Assembly (NCBI RefSeq): GCF_026802175.1
Contig: NZ_CP113797.1
Coordinates: 5,061,026-5,125,025, forward strand
DNA from: Thermocoleostomius sinensis A174
GTDB taxonomy: Bacteria; Cyanobacteriota; Cyanobacteriia; Elainellales; Elainellaceae
Direction: 5' to 3'
Length of the DNA: 64,000 nucleotides
The notes below the pieces were generated by a model, which ran no database searches, was not told the DNA's origin, and was given only the letters and a program-made list of their open reading frames with translations. This document shows positions 27,615 through 37,165 of the stretch, piece after piece. Position 1 is the first letter of the stretch; each line of letters starts with the position of its first letter. Made by a program: the position numbers and the translations under genes.

Positions 27615-28730
27615 TCACTCCGGTTCATTCATCTGATGGGTGAAAGTATCTGTTGATAGGATTTTCAGGCGAATCGTTCGACCAAAGCGACTATTAGCTT
27701 CACCCAAATTTACTTCAATGATTTCATTGCTCAATGGAGCTAGTTGGCTCAGCAACGATCGCAAGTGGGGCGTACTAGTTCCGCTATCTAAATACACTCG
27801 CTCTGATAACGTATTCAGGCGCTTCCAGGTGGTGTAGAGTTTAACAACCATTTGTTCTAATTGAGACGCTAAATTCACTAAATCTGCTGTGCTATTGAGA
27901 CAACCAATTCGTAACGCTTCTTCCAGTGCCGATTCTAGGTCGATCGCTTCTGGATCAAGTACCTGAACTTGCTTGGCTGCTGTTAAGTATTTAGCCAGAT
28001 ACCGTGCTTCTGCGGTGGCTTGTTTTACAGTGTCCACATCAGGATTTTCAGCAATCTCTGCTTTTAGTACGGTTTGATGTGATTCTGGTAACTTCTCCAG
28101 TTCTTTAACTAATGGCGTTAAGTAACGCGCTGGAACTGAGCTATTCGCTGCCTTTTCCTTAATTTCGATCGGCAATAGGTCGGAGGTCATCGCTGTCCAT
28201 TCATCCGACAATTGTCGCACTTGGCGCTGAGTAATACGCGGCAAAGCGTTCGTTTCCTCTGCCTCTTTGAGCCGATCGCTGATCATTTGCTGGACTTCTG
28301 GAGCCGCTTGGGCGGTTTCTACAAAGGCGCGTTTGCTGAAGTGATTCACATCCTCTGGTTCCAACCTACCATCCTGTAACAGCGTGTCAGCACTGTTAGC
28401 TAATTCAATCAGGGCGTAGGCTTGACTTTTGCTGATTTCTCGTTCTTTCAACCAGTTGAGAAACCCAGTTCCGCGTCCGTCACCGCCTCGTTTTTCTCGA
28501 TCGCGCACGGTTCGTAGAATGCGCCCGCGCCAAATATCAGTTTGCAGGTCAAAGCGATCGCATACTTGCCACGCAGTATTGATTTGTCGTTGAAATTCTT
28601 GATCGGAAAGTTGATCATCTTCAGGATCGGGTAATTGAAATTCCAGTTCCACGCCGTTGGGCAGTTCCTGCATTGACGGCAGGACGTGTAAAGAACCAGA
28701 ACCGGAATTAGAACGAAGCGCTTGAACCAT
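27615..28730 (-). CDS. conserved cyanobacterial protein of unknown function
   Basis: A 371-residue soluble, strongly helical protein. The N-terminus (MVQALRSNSGSGSLHVLPS) and the segment VELEFQLPDPEDDQLSDQEFQRQINTAW look conserved; a helical WLKEREISKSQAYALIELA segment suggests a helix-turn-helix-like element; the rest is coiled/helical up to a beta-rich end. I do not recognise a named family. The open frame continues upstream to a TTG, but the Met at 28730 fits the protein better. A regulatory or DNA-binding role is possible but unproven. Confidence 0.65.
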   Translation of the reverse strand: MVQALRSNSGSGSLHVLPSMQELPNGVELEFQLPDPEDDQLSDQEFQRQINTAWQVCDRFDLQTDIWRGRILRTVRDREKRGGDGRGTGFLNWLKEREISKSQAYALIELANSADTLLQDGRLEPEDVNHFSKRAFVETAQAAPEVQQMISDRLKEAEETNALPRITQRQVRQLSDEWTAMTSDLLPIEIKEKAANSSVPARYLTPLVKELEKLPESHQTVLKAEIAENPDVDTVKQATAEARYLAKYLTAAKQVQVLDPEAIDLESALEEALRIGCLNSTADLVNLASQLEQMVVKLYTTWKRLNTLSERVYLDSGTSTPHLRSLLSQLAPLSNEIIEVNLGEANSRFGRTIRLKILSTDTFTHQMNEPE

Positions 28731-28852
28731 TGAGCAATGCCATGCAACAGTTGCATCATTATGGCACGACTTTAAAAAACCAGAACTCAACAGTCCCCGT
28801 TGCCAATGTCGCTGCGTAGTCCTGAAGTTGCTAAAGCAGACAAAGAGAATAT

Positions 28853-28904
28853 AAAAAGAGGGAGTTGCTAGCGTTTGCTCGATCGCCGTGAGCAGCCCCC
28901 TCTT
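28853..28904 (-). terminator. intrinsic terminator downstream of the second Mo_nitro_C gene
   Basis: Read on the minus strand, GAGGGGGCTGC pairs with GCAACTCCCTC after a long loop, and a TTTTT tract follows. It lies about 115 bp downstream of the stop at 29018. Confidence 0.7.
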
Positions 28905-29017
28905 CAGAGATTAGCTTCGATTTTTCTCTGTGAATCAGTATAAATGATGGGCAAGATCGCTAGAGATCATGGCTTGAGATCAACAGCGAGTCTGTATCAG
29001 AAGCTAGCATCATCAAA

Positions 29018-29317
29018 CTAGCAATACTGCTGAATGTCTTCACCGCATACATCTGCTAGATAACAAAGCGCTCGGAACCGCAATCCTACAAACTCTTCGT
29101 AGAATGGGTTGAGTTTGCACAATGGCGGAATGTGAGCCACTGTATATCCAAAAATTTTGATATCTCGTTCAAACGGACATTGAGCCGGGATCAGTTTGGC
29201 AATGCGATGTGCCGTTCGAGGATTGCGAATTTCAACGCGATCTAACCATTGACGAATTGGTTGAAGAACATTGCAGCGGGAAGCTTGTTTGGTGCGTAGT
29301 GTCGATGAAAAGTCCAT
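29018..29317 (-). CDS. Mo-dependent nitrogenase C-terminal-domain protein, paralogue
   Basis: A paralogue of the gene at 24627-25013. The core LIPAQCPFERDIKIFGYTVAHIPPLCKLNP and the CYLADVCGEDIQQYC end are nearly the same, with the same cysteine positions. Here the ATG at 29317 (MDFSSTL) is chosen; the frame is open to 29449, which would add 44 less conserved residues. A terminator lies downstream. No nif genes are near either copy. Function is unknown. Confidence 0.78.
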   Translation of the reverse strand: MDFSSTLRTKQASRCNVLQPIRQWLDRVEIRNPRTAHRIAKLIPAQCPFERDIKIFGYTVAHIPPLCKLNPFYEEFVGLRFRALCYLADVCGEDIQQYC

Positions 29318-29531
29318 AGTTGCACCTAAATAGTCTGTAGAACTCCTAAGAAATGGAACAATCAGATAGTTGCTAAAGGGTTGCTGGGGGGTGAAAGGAC
29401 GCAAAGATGATGGCTCAAGGGTCGGTGTTCGTCTGGTTGCTACCAGCATAAGCAGGGGATCAGACGATTAGTTAAAGAAACCGACAAACCTGTTAAGGAT
29501 TCACTAAAGTTCTAGTGAACTTGAAGCTGAC

Positions 29532-30209
29532 TCAGTGGACAAATGGTGACGTAGACGTATTCGGTGACGTATTCGGGCGAATAGCCTGCCATAGAGATTT
29601 AGAGGATGGTTGTTGACGGGCCAAATATAGCGTAATCGCATACGCCAGGTCTTCTCGGGTCATGGGGCTGAGGGGATCAAGACGGTTGTAGGTTTTAAGG
29701 TTGACAAACCCCTCATGAACGGCCGTTGCCATGGGTTTTCTGGCCCAGTAAGGAATTTTCTTAGCATCCGGATACGGCGCTAGAACTCGATCGATCGCTT
29801 GATCGGAAAATTGAAATACCCCATGAGCTTGGGCAAAGATGGCAAATGCTTCTGCCCGTGTTACACGCTGTTCAGGATAAAACTGACCTTCGCGATAGCC
29901 CGTCATAATTCCATGACGCAGCACAAGCTGAATGTCGTCATAGGCCCAGTGGGAAGGGGGGACATCATGAATCGTGGCGATCGGTTGGGGTTGGGGCGAT
30001 CGTTCATGTAGCTCAAAGGTTTTCACGAGGATATGAGCCAATTCAGCCCGACTGATCGTTTCTTCGTGTCGGACTTTGCCATCAAAATCGGTTGTCAATC
30101 CCACCTCCACTGCTCGATTAGCCGCTTCCGGCGGAGATTGAACTTGGGCAATTGTAAAAAGACCCGTCAGGAGCAGGGTCAGGGAAAGGGCACTCATAAA
30201 CCGCTCCAT
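29532..30209 (-). CDS. S-layer homology (SLH) domain protein
   Basis: A 225-residue exported protein with a short hydrophobic signal (about 4-25) and SLH motifs (TISRAELAHILVKTF, DVPPSHWAYDDIQLVLRHGIMTGYREGQFYP, TRAEAFAIFAQ, PMTREDLAYAITLYLARQ). SLH domains attach proteins to pyruvylated cell-wall polymers or act in cyanobacterial porins; no barrel follows here. The ATG at 30209 has AAAGGAG upstream at good spacing. The frame also opens 19 codons upstream. Confidence 0.85.
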   Translation of the reverse strand: MERFMSALSLTLLLTGLFTIAQVQSPPEAANRAVEVGLTTDFDGKVRHEETISRAELAHILVKTFELHERSPQPQPIATIHDVPPSHWAYDDIQLVLRHGIMTGYREGQFYPEQRVTRAEAFAIFAQAHGVFQFSDQAIDRVLAPYPDAKKIPYWARKPMATAVHEGFVNLKTYNRLDPLSPMTREDLAYAITLYLARQQPSSKSLWQAIRPNTSPNTSTSPFVH

Positions 30210-30560
30210 CGGAACCACTCCTTTAACCACACCCCAAGCAGGATAAACCTGCTCAGTTTTATCCACGTTAGAGAACGCGAGGAGACGCCCCCCTTCCGTT
30301 ATGCACTCTGAATTTCAGACCAACCGAATAGGATGTGACACTATCTTCGCTGTAACTCTAAGCAAAACCCTCCTTACTCATGATCGTCTACGAGCTTAAA
30401 GTTAGACATCACCCGGCTAGTTTGCCCACTTGGATGAATCAACTGACCTAGAAGACGTGTTGTTTTGTTGCAAAAGTTCCCGTGGAAGAATTGGGGGTTC
30501 GGAGTTGAGGGCGAGGGAAGGGGGAGGCAGTCAGATCATTCCGCAATTCAGCCATGCCCT
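30210..30560. other. intergenic region
   Basis: A 351-bp region between the SLH gene and the O-antigen ligase-like gene, both on the minus strand, so it must contain the SLH promoter. No RNA or repeat was recognised. Confidence 0.3.
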
Positions 30561-31910
30561 TTATCCTTCCTTTTTCCTTTCTGTTTCGTCTCCCCCTGTT
30601 GCATAAATGCCTGCCAAAATCACCCAGTTTAGTGCATTCACCCGCCCATCATAAAGGGTGACATCGAAGCAAGCAAAGGCAACACAGCCTGCGAACGCTA
30701 GCAGATATCCAATAAATATTGCATCCAGGGCTGTTGATGGTTTGGTTAGCCGTGAGATCACCGCCTGAACGCAGATGTATCCCACCCATGCCACAAACCC
30801 GATCGCCACAAAAAGTCCTGCTTCGGTTGCCAGCATCAGCCAGAAGTTGTGCGGATGAGTGACATCTGCACATTCAACGGGTACGACGGGGTTGGTGCGT
30901 ACCGCTTCGCAAGTTGGATAAAGCTCTAGCAGGCGATCGGCAAACTGAAATTTGTAATTTCCCAACCCCCAGCCAAACCAGGGTCGATCGCGCAGGAGAT
31001 CCAGCGACACAGCCCACAGCCGCAACCGCGCATCATTAGCCCAAGCCGTCAGCGACAACGATCGTCCACCGATCCCCAACCACGCCGTGCTGACCAGAAT
31101 ACTGCCAATTCCAGCTAGGCTAATCCACCACATCGAGCGAGCCGATTGCACCAGCCGGGCCCACAGAACGGCAAACACTAGCAGTTGCAGGATGGCAACG
31201 ATGAGTCCGTTACGGGAACCTGAGCAAAAAATACCCAGAAGATTGGCATAGGTTGCGAGATGCAAAAGCAGCACGGCTCTTGGCTTCAAAGAGAATTTGA
31301 AGTGTGATGATGGTTGCCGTAGGGCTTGGGATGGTTGCCTTGCACAATAGAACAGTACCCCCAGTCCTAGTCCCAAGATCAGGACTAGATAACTGGCCAA
31401 AGCATTGGGATGATTGAACATCACAATGGCGCGGCCGCTGTGAGGTCGATCGCGCACCCAGCGGATGAGCGGAATGCGACGAATGGATCTGGGCAGAGAA
31501 CTGGTGCGTAACAGATATTCAACAAAAGCAATGGCATTGATAGGGACGGTACTAATCACCAATACCCACGCTAGTTGAGCAAGCCGCTCGGTGGTGCTTA
31601 ACACGAACGGTACAACGGCAAACAGCAAAAAGAACGGTAGAAAGTTTGCCAGTTGCAGAAAGGCTTCCGCTCGATTGTTGGCAAATCCACAACTGAGTAG
31701 CAATAGTCCGGTGAGGAGAAGTAACCCATTGCGGGTCACTGGATCGAGAGCGGTGCGTTTGAATTTAATCAATAACGAAAAAATCAAACCAACGAGTCCG
31801 GCCAATCCCACATAGGACGCATAGGGCAATATAACTAGGCTACCTTGCAGCAGGTAGAAGTCAAATTGAAGCGAACGGGGACGATCGGACATCGCTGCGG
31901 GGTGCACCAT
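30561..31910 (-). CDS. O-antigen ligase/polymerase-like membrane protein
   Basis: A 449-residue integral membrane protein with about 10-12 hydrophobic segments and a large periplasmic loop (about 285-360), typical of the Wzy/WaaL O-antigen ligase family. The loop includes RLRLWAVSLDLLRDRPWFGWGLGNYKFQFA, a common pattern of the family. It could link or polymerise surface polysaccharide; no other polysaccharide genes are close. Cyanobacterial IctB belongs to the same superfamily, but the specific role cannot be told here. The start might also be the Met at 31892. Confidence 0.75.
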   Translation of the reverse strand: MVHPAAMSDRPRSLQFDFYLLQGSLVILPYASYVGLAGLVGLIFSLLIKFKRTALDPVTRNGLLLLTGLLLLSCGFANNRAEAFLQLANFLPFFLLFAVVPFVLSTTERLAQLAWVLVISTVPINAIAFVEYLLRTSSLPRSIRRIPLIRWVRDRPHSGRAIVMFNHPNALASYLVLILGLGLGVLFYCARQPSQALRQPSSHFKFSLKPRAVLLLHLATYANLLGIFCSGSRNGLIVAILQLLVFAVLWARLVQSARSMWWISLAGIGSILVSTAWLGIGGRSLSLTAWANDARLRLWAVSLDLLRDRPWFGWGLGNYKFQFADRLLELYPTCEAVRTNPVVPVECADVTHPHNFWLMLATEAGLFVAIGFVAWVGYICVQAVISRLTKPSTALDAIFIGYLLAFAGCVAFACFDVTLYDGRVNALNWVILAGIYATGGDETERKKEG

Positions 31911-32185
31911 ACACCAACCTGTAGCTCACCAGAGAGTGCCTCACCCCAGCATTGTCGGTTAGTTGGTGGTAAGACCCTTTGTACTATAGCATCTGGCGTC
32001 TCAACTGTGCCGACATTTCTGTGCTGGCTAGATCTTCGGCTGTATTAAAGGCTTAAATCTCGGCAATGTGTTTGAGATAGCAAGAAGAATCTCGCGATGT
32101 GTTGTAGGCTGTCTGTAGCCATCATCTCTATTTATTTTCCACATTCATTTTCCACCGAGCGCTAGAAGCGAAGGAACCCGATTGA

Positions 32186-33412
32186 ATGCCGCAACCGCCA
32201 GTAAACGGAAAGCAAATCGAGCGATCGATTAAGAAAGGTGCCAAAAAGGTGATAGCTGAAAGTGGCTTGAATCCTTCTACTCGCACGGGAAACAAGGCGC
32301 TAGATCATTGGGTGAAGCGGCTAATGGCTACCCAAGCAGAAACGCAGCCGATCGCTAACCTTTCGACAGCAACCAAACTGGGAGAAGCTCTGGGACAGAG
32401 GATTGTGGAACGGTCTCAGCAATTGGGAAAAACGAACCTTGATCAAAGCGTGATTCGCCAATTGATGATGGATAAGGATTGGCCTTCCACCATGCCTGAA
32501 GAGCGAGGTGTCGTAGAATCAGAGAGAGTTGCCAAGGCTGAAATAGCCAACCTTCCTGAGTCTGATGCGGTAAGTGAGACAGAGTCGATTAACAATGAGA
32601 CAAAAGTTACGGCGGCGGCAGCCTCTCCTGATGCGGTTACAATTGAAAGCCCTGAAGAGTCGGACGTGGAACCGAAAGCTGAATCTGATGATTCGGAATC
32701 TATTCCCTCAGAAGATACCGACATTGCTACGGCAGAGATTGAAGCGGACACTGAAGAGCTTGAAACTGCGGAAGAGCCGACCGTGGAGACTGTAGAGAGC
32801 ACCGCTGATGTTGGCGAAGAAGATCGAGAAGCGGATGAGGATGAAGATGAGGATGAGGATGAAGAGCCGATCGCTGCAACAGTAGTGGATGAAGAAACTG
32901 AGAAGATGGAGGATGAGGACGAGGCATCGATCCCTCTAACGTCCATCGATGAAAATTTAGAAACAGATGAGGATGAGGAAAGTGAAGAGTTGGAAGAAGA
33001 TGATGAAGACGAAGAATCGATCGCTCCAGCAGTAGAGGAAGATCTGGAAGAAGCTGAAGCGGATGAGGAGGCATCAATCATTGCCGCATCCCTAAACGAT
33101 GCTGAGGAAGGTGAAACCGATGAAAATATCGAAGAAGCACACGAGGCGACTGTGGTAACTTCTTTCGTAGAAGATCTAGAAGAAGATACAGATGCAGATG
33201 AACTCGCTACAGATGCAGAGTTAGAAATTGACGAAGAACTCGCAGATGACGAAGAAAGTCCTAATGAAAACTCTGAAGCAGAAGCAGATGCGCCTGTAGC
33301 AGGAACTGAACCAATTGAAGCAGATGCTATGGCTGAGGACGCAGTAGAGGAGGAAGAAACAGAGAGTGAAGCTGTTGCAATAGCGAGTGACGCTAAAGCT
33401 AGTGAAAAATAG
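32186..33412 (+). CDS. strongly acidic repetitive protein with basic N-terminal domain
   Basis: A 408-residue protein of unknown function. The first 100 residues are mildly basic and look folded (ALDHWVKRLMATQAETQ, ATKLGEALGQRIVERSQQLG). The remaining 300 residues are a low-complexity acidic tail of Asp/Glu/Ser/Thr/Ala, with runs such as DEDEDEDEE. The long antisense serine-rich frame across the tail is a shadow of GAA/GAT codons. The tail is likely disordered and could bind calcium or basic proteins. The neighbours give no hint. Confidence 0.65.
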   Translation: MPQPPVNGKQIERSIKKGAKKVIAESGLNPSTRTGNKALDHWVKRLMATQAETQPIANLSTATKLGEALGQRIVERSQQLGKTNLDQSVIRQLMMDKDWPSTMPEERGVVESERVAKAEIANLPESDAVSETESINNETKVTAAAASPDAVTIESPEESDVEPKAESDDSESIPSEDTDIATAEIEADTEELETAEEPTVETVESTADVGEEDREADEDEDEDEDEEPIAATVVDEETEKMEDEDEASIPLTSIDENLETDEDEESEELEEDDEDEESIAPAVEEDLEEAEADEEASIIAASLNDAEEGETDENIEEAHEATVVTSFVEDLEEDTDADELATDAELEIDEELADDEESPNENSEAEADAPVAGTEPIEADAMAEDAVEEEETESEAVAIASDAKASEK

Positions 33413-33437
33413 CAGCTAGAAGTTCACTTCTGTTGCA

Positions 33438-34055
33438 CTAGTTTTGCTGCACCAACTGCTTTAACCATTTTGGATAACTGCAAGAGTTTTCACTTGTGAG
33501 GCTGGGAAACTCAGCTTGTTTTAATAGATGACTGATAGTTCGTTTCAGCGTTTGTTCGACTGATGCTTCATGACCAAAGGCTTCAAAGCCAATGCTGACC
33601 CACGATTGGTCGAAAACAGAGAGTTCAACCCGCTCCAAGTTGCACCCTTGGGTGACGGTGGTTGAAATGTTTGTATCCGCCTCAAGTCTCTCAATTTGAT
33701 CGGTGTTTGTGAGAATGTAAGTCTGCTGTTGACGGGCTTTTTTCACCGATAGCCAAGTATCAGACGGATGGGTAAAATCAATGACTGACGACGACTCGAA
33801 GCCCCACTTCACCCACTGTTCCAACTGCCCTTCTACTCGATCGTTAATCGAAACTATTCCTCGATCGATCAGTCGCTTTTTGATTTCTAGCTTGCCTTCC
33901 CGAACTTTAATCCCTAAATTTACCGTATCTGGTAAACAGAGATACCAGTCTTCCCGCTCGGAGGGTGGGGAAGGCATCTGGTGATCAAACCATTGGTGAA
34001 CAACAAGCGGCAGGCAATCGGGCCAAAACCAGCGCATTTCCATTGTGGGATACAT
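33438..34055 (-). CDS. conserved hypothetical protein
   Basis: A 205-residue protein, probably cytosolic. The pattern NLGIKVREGKLEIKKRL, followed by acidic-basic strands, hints at a CYTH/triphosphate-tunnel-like beta barrel (alternating charged residues in strands), but the ExExK signature is not clear. Related proteins exist in cyanobacteria without known function. It runs convergently toward the acidic-protein gene with only 25 bp between stops. Confidence 0.55.
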   Translation of the reverse strand: MYPTMEMRWFWPDCLPLVVHQWFDHQMPSPPSEREDWYLCLPDTVNLGIKVREGKLEIKKRLIDRGIVSINDRVEGQLEQWVKWGFESSSVIDFTHPSDTWLSVKKARQQQTYILTNTDQIERLEADTNISTTVTQGCNLERVELSVFDQSWVSIGFEAFGHEASVEQTLKRTISHLLKQAEFPSLTSENSCSYPKWLKQLVQQN

Positions 34056-34122
34056 AGCGTTTACTCATACTAGGAACATGAGATGGAATGAAAACCCGAT
34101 TATGCTTATTTTGGTTGAGTGA

Positions 34123-35769
34123 CTAAATTTCACAACTAAGATCACCCGCTTTTTGACTAAAGCGTAAATTTTCGCGATAATCTACTGGACAGTCGATCAC
34201 GGCTGGTACATCTTGACTTAGGGCCTCTTTAAGAATGGGGACAAAATCGGTGCTAGACTCGACGCGATACCCTTTAACACCCATGCTTTCAGCTAAGCGG
34301 ACAAAGTCGGGATTGGTAAAATGAACAAAAGCAGACTCACCAAAGTGATTAATTTGTTTCCATTCGATTAGTCCATAGCCACCATCATTAAAGATAATCG
34401 TTACAAAGGGGGTTTTAGCTCGTAACGCTGTTTCTAGCTCCTGATTATTCATCATGAAGCCCCCATCTCCGGTCACGGCTACAACCTTGCGATCGGGTGC
34501 AACTAGTTTGGCAGCAATGGCCCCTGGAATGGCGATTCCCATAGCAGCAAACCCATTAGAGATAATGCAGGTATTGGGACAATCGCAGTGATAGTGACGG
34601 GCGATCCACATTTTGTGGGCCCCCACATCTGAAATTACAATATCTTCCGGTCCCATCACCTGCCGTAGATCATAGATTAACTTTTGGGGTTTGATTGGGA
34701 AGCCAGCATCGTTGGCGTGTTCTTCATAGTCCGAGAGAATCTCATCCCGCAAATGTACAGCATAGGGTTCGGGCTTGCCGTTGCGATCGCTGCGCCGCAA
34801 AATTTCAGCTAATGAATCTGAAATGTCTCCCACAACCTCAGCCATTGGAATATAGCTGCTGTCTACCTCAGCGGGGGTCATATTGATATGGACAATAGGA
34901 ATATCTCCCAGCGGATTCCAGCGTTTGGGCGAATATTCAATCAAATCATAGCCGACTGCAATCACCAAGTCGGTATTGTCAAAACCACAGCTAATGTAAT
35001 CTCGCTGCTGAAGCCCCACCGTCCACAGCGCCAACCGGTGGGTATAAGGAATGACACCTTTGCCCATAAACGTATTGGCAACGGGAATGTTCAGCGTCGT
35101 CGCAAACTCGGTTAAGGCTTCACTGGCGTGGGCGCGAATGGCTCCATTTCCTACTAAAATCAGGGGATTTTGAGCTTGGGAAATAGCAGCGGCGGCTCGC
35201 TCGATGCTTTGGAAAGAGGCATAGACCCGTTCACGGGTATCCGTTCTCAGGGGTTTACTGTCCACTTTCATTGCGGCAATGTTTTCTGGCAAATCAATAT
35301 GTACTGCCCCGGGCTTTTCGCTTTGAGCCAGCTTGAAAGCCTTTCGCACAATTTCTGCGGTGTTGCTAGGGCGAACAATCTGTGTATTCCATTTTGTGAC
35401 AGGTGCAAACATAGCCACCAGATCCAGATACTGATGGGATTCGATGTGCATTCGATCGGTTCCTACCTGTCCGGTAATGGCCACCAACGGCGCGCGATCG
35501 AGGTTAGCATCGGCCACTCCTGTCATCAAATTCGTTGCGCCCGGTCCAAGTGTAGACAGACACACTCCTGCTTTGCCTGTTAGCCGCCCATACACATCAG
35601 CCATAAAGGCAGCCCCTTGTTCATGGCGGGTGGTAATAAACTGAATAGAAGACTGTTTCAGGGCTTGCAGAACATGCAAATTTTCTTCACCTGGAAGTCC
35701 AAATACATACTCAACGCCTTCATTTTCCAAGCATCGAACGAGTAATTCAGCCGTATTCATTTCGGTCAT
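34123..35769 (-). CDS. ogdA: TPP-dependent 2-oxoglutarate decarboxylase (annotated elsewhere as acetolactate synthase)
   Basis: A 548-residue thiamine-diphosphate enzyme. Glu50 in TTRHEQGAAFM activates the cofactor, and GDGGFMMNNQ is the Mg-TPP motif. Sequence-wise it falls in the acetolactate-synthase-like group, but its partner is a succinate-semialdehyde dehydrogenase 25 bp upstream on the same strand. That pair, and my recall of the protein sequence, match the Synechococcus 7002 2-oxoglutarate decarboxylase/SSADH bypass, which converts 2-oxoglutarate to succinate and so replaces the missing 2-oxoglutarate dehydrogenase. Activity was not proven here. AAAGGA precedes the ATG at 35769. Confidence 0.85.
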   Translation of the reverse strand: MTEMNTAELLVRCLENEGVEYVFGLPGEENLHVLQALKQSSIQFITTRHEQGAAFMADVYGRLTGKAGVCLSTLGPGATNLMTGVADANLDRAPLVAITGQVGTDRMHIESHQYLDLVAMFAPVTKWNTQIVRPSNTAEIVRKAFKLAQSEKPGAVHIDLPENIAAMKVDSKPLRTDTRERVYASFQSIERAAAAISQAQNPLILVGNGAIRAHASEALTEFATTLNIPVANTFMGKGVIPYTHRLALWTVGLQQRDYISCGFDNTDLVIAVGYDLIEYSPKRWNPLGDIPIVHINMTPAEVDSSYIPMAEVVGDISDSLAEILRRSDRNGKPEPYAVHLRDEILSDYEEHANDAGFPIKPQKLIYDLRQVMGPEDIVISDVGAHKMWIARHYHCDCPNTCIISNGFAAMGIAIPGAIAAKLVAPDRKVVAVTGDGGFMMNNQELETALRAKTPFVTIIFNDGGYGLIEWKQINHFGESAFVHFTNPDFVRLAESMGVKGYRVESSTDFVPILKEALSQDVPAVIDCPVDYRENLRFSQKAGDLSCEI

Positions 35770-35794
35770 ATAGATTTCCTTTTTATCTCCTTGA

Positions 35795-37165
35795 TTACTT
35801 CACCCACACTGTTTTAATGTTGACGAATTCGCGAATCCCTTCAGCGCCAAGTTCGCGCCCGTACCCGGAACGCTTAATTCCGCCAAACGGCATTCGAGGA
35901 TCGGACTTGACTAGCCCGTTGATGAACACGGCCCCAGCTTCTAGTTCATGAATGAGTCGATCGCGCTCCTGATCAATTTGCGTCCAAGCGCTGGCTCCCA
36001 ATCCAAACGGGGTACTGTTCGCTAACTCGATCGCTGCATTCAGATCGGGAACTTGAAACAGCAGCGCCACCGGCCCGAAGAACTCTTCGTGATAGGCGGG
36101 ACAACCGAGCGGCAAGTCGGTCAGGATTGTAGGAGGGTAGTAGTTCGCAGAGGGAAATTCAGCAAGGGGCTGTCCCCCAATCAAGACTCTAGCGCCTTGT
36201 GCTACACAGGCTTGTACCTGAGCATCCAAATCTTTGAGAATGGTGGGAGTTGCTAACGGGCCCACGTTGGTGTCTGGGTGCATCGGATCGCCCACCTTCA
36301 GCGCGGCAAACTGAGCCGTCATCTTTTCGGCAAACGCAGCGGCGATCGATTCCTGCACAATAAAGCGCTTAGCGGCAATGCACGATTGTCCGTTGTTGAG
36401 CATCCGCGCCGTTACCGCTGTAGAGACGGCCGCTTCCAAATCAGCACTGTCTAGCACAATAAACGGATCGCTGCCGCCCAATTCCAGCACCGTTTTTTTA
36501 AGTTGCTTGCCGGCTGCACTGGCCAAACTAGCACCAGCAGCTTCACTACCTGTCAGGGTGGCAGCCTTGACGCGATCATCTGCAATAATTGGTGCCACGC
36601 GATCGGACCCAATCAACAAGGTTTGAAACGCACCCTCCGGAAACCCAGCCTTGGTTAAAATTTCCTCGATCGCCAGCGCCGACTGAGGGACATTCGACGC
36701 ATGTTTGAGCAGCCCCACATTACCGGACATCAAGGCCGGAGCCGCAAACCGAAATACTTGCCAAAATGGAAAATTCCACGGCATCACGGCTAATATAATA
36801 CCTAGCGGCTGGTAATGCACGAAACTGTGACTGGCATCCGTCTCGATCAGCGTGTCTTGCAGAAACTCCGCTGCATGTTCTGCGTAAAAGCGGCACACCC
36901 ACGCGCACTTTTCCACTTCGGCGATGGCGGCGGCGATCGGCTTTCCCATCTCCAGGGTCATCAACTTGCCATAAGTTTCTTTGTTGGCATCTAGAAGGTC
37001 AGCCGCTGCGGTTAACCAGGCTGCCCGTTGTTCCATTGAGGTGTAGCGATACGACTCGAACGTTCGTTGGGCAAGCTCGATTTTCTGGGCAATGGCCGCC
37101 TCCGTCAACGGCTCAAACTCCTTGATGATTTCTCCCGTCGCCGGGTTAATCGTGGCAATAGCCAT
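35795..37165 (-). CDS. gabD: NAD(P)-dependent succinate-semialdehyde dehydrogenase
   Basis: A 456-residue aldehyde dehydrogenase, cytosolic. Catalytic Glu228 lies in VLELGGSDPF and Cys262 in NNGQSCIAAKRF; the cofactor site has PWNFPFWQ. It is the first gene of a two-gene operon with the 2-oxoglutarate decarboxylase, so it should oxidise succinate semialdehyde to succinate in the cyanobacterial TCA bypass. Length and motifs are normal for SSADH. The ATG is clear. The substrate call is from operon context and family. Confidence 0.9.
   Translation of the reverse strand: MAIATINPATGEIIKEFEPLTEAAIAQKIELAQRTFESYRYTSMEQRAAWLTAAADLLDANKETYGKLMTLEMGKPIAAAIAEVEKCAWVCRFYAEHAAEFLQDTLIETDASHSFVHYQPLGIILAVMPWNFPFWQVFRFAAPALMSGNVGLLKHASNVPQSALAIEEILTKAGFPEGAFQTLLIGSDRVAPIIADDRVKAATLTGSEAAGASLASAAGKQLKKTVLELGGSDPFIVLDSADLEAAVSTAVTARMLNNGQSCIAAKRFIVQESIAAAFAEKMTAQFAALKVGDPMHPDTNVGPLATPTILKDLDAQVQACVAQGARVLIGGQPLAEFPSANYYPPTILTDLPLGCPAYHEEFFGPVALLFQVPDLNAAIELANSTPFGLGASAWTQIDQERDRLIHELEAGAVFINGLVKSDPRMPFGGIKRSGYGRELGAEGIREFVNIKTVWVK

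Noticed and set aside
24627-29317. Nitrogen-fixation locus
   Set aside because: Only the Mo_nitro_C domain name suggests it; no nif gene is present.
32443-33081. 212-codon serine-rich open frame antisense to the acidic protein
   Set aside because: It arises from reading GAA/GAT repeats backwards and has no start signal or complexity.
34123-35769. Acetolactate synthase for branched-chain amino acids
   Set aside because: Partnered with SSADH; sequence fits the decarboxylase of the TCA bypass better. Not fully excluded.
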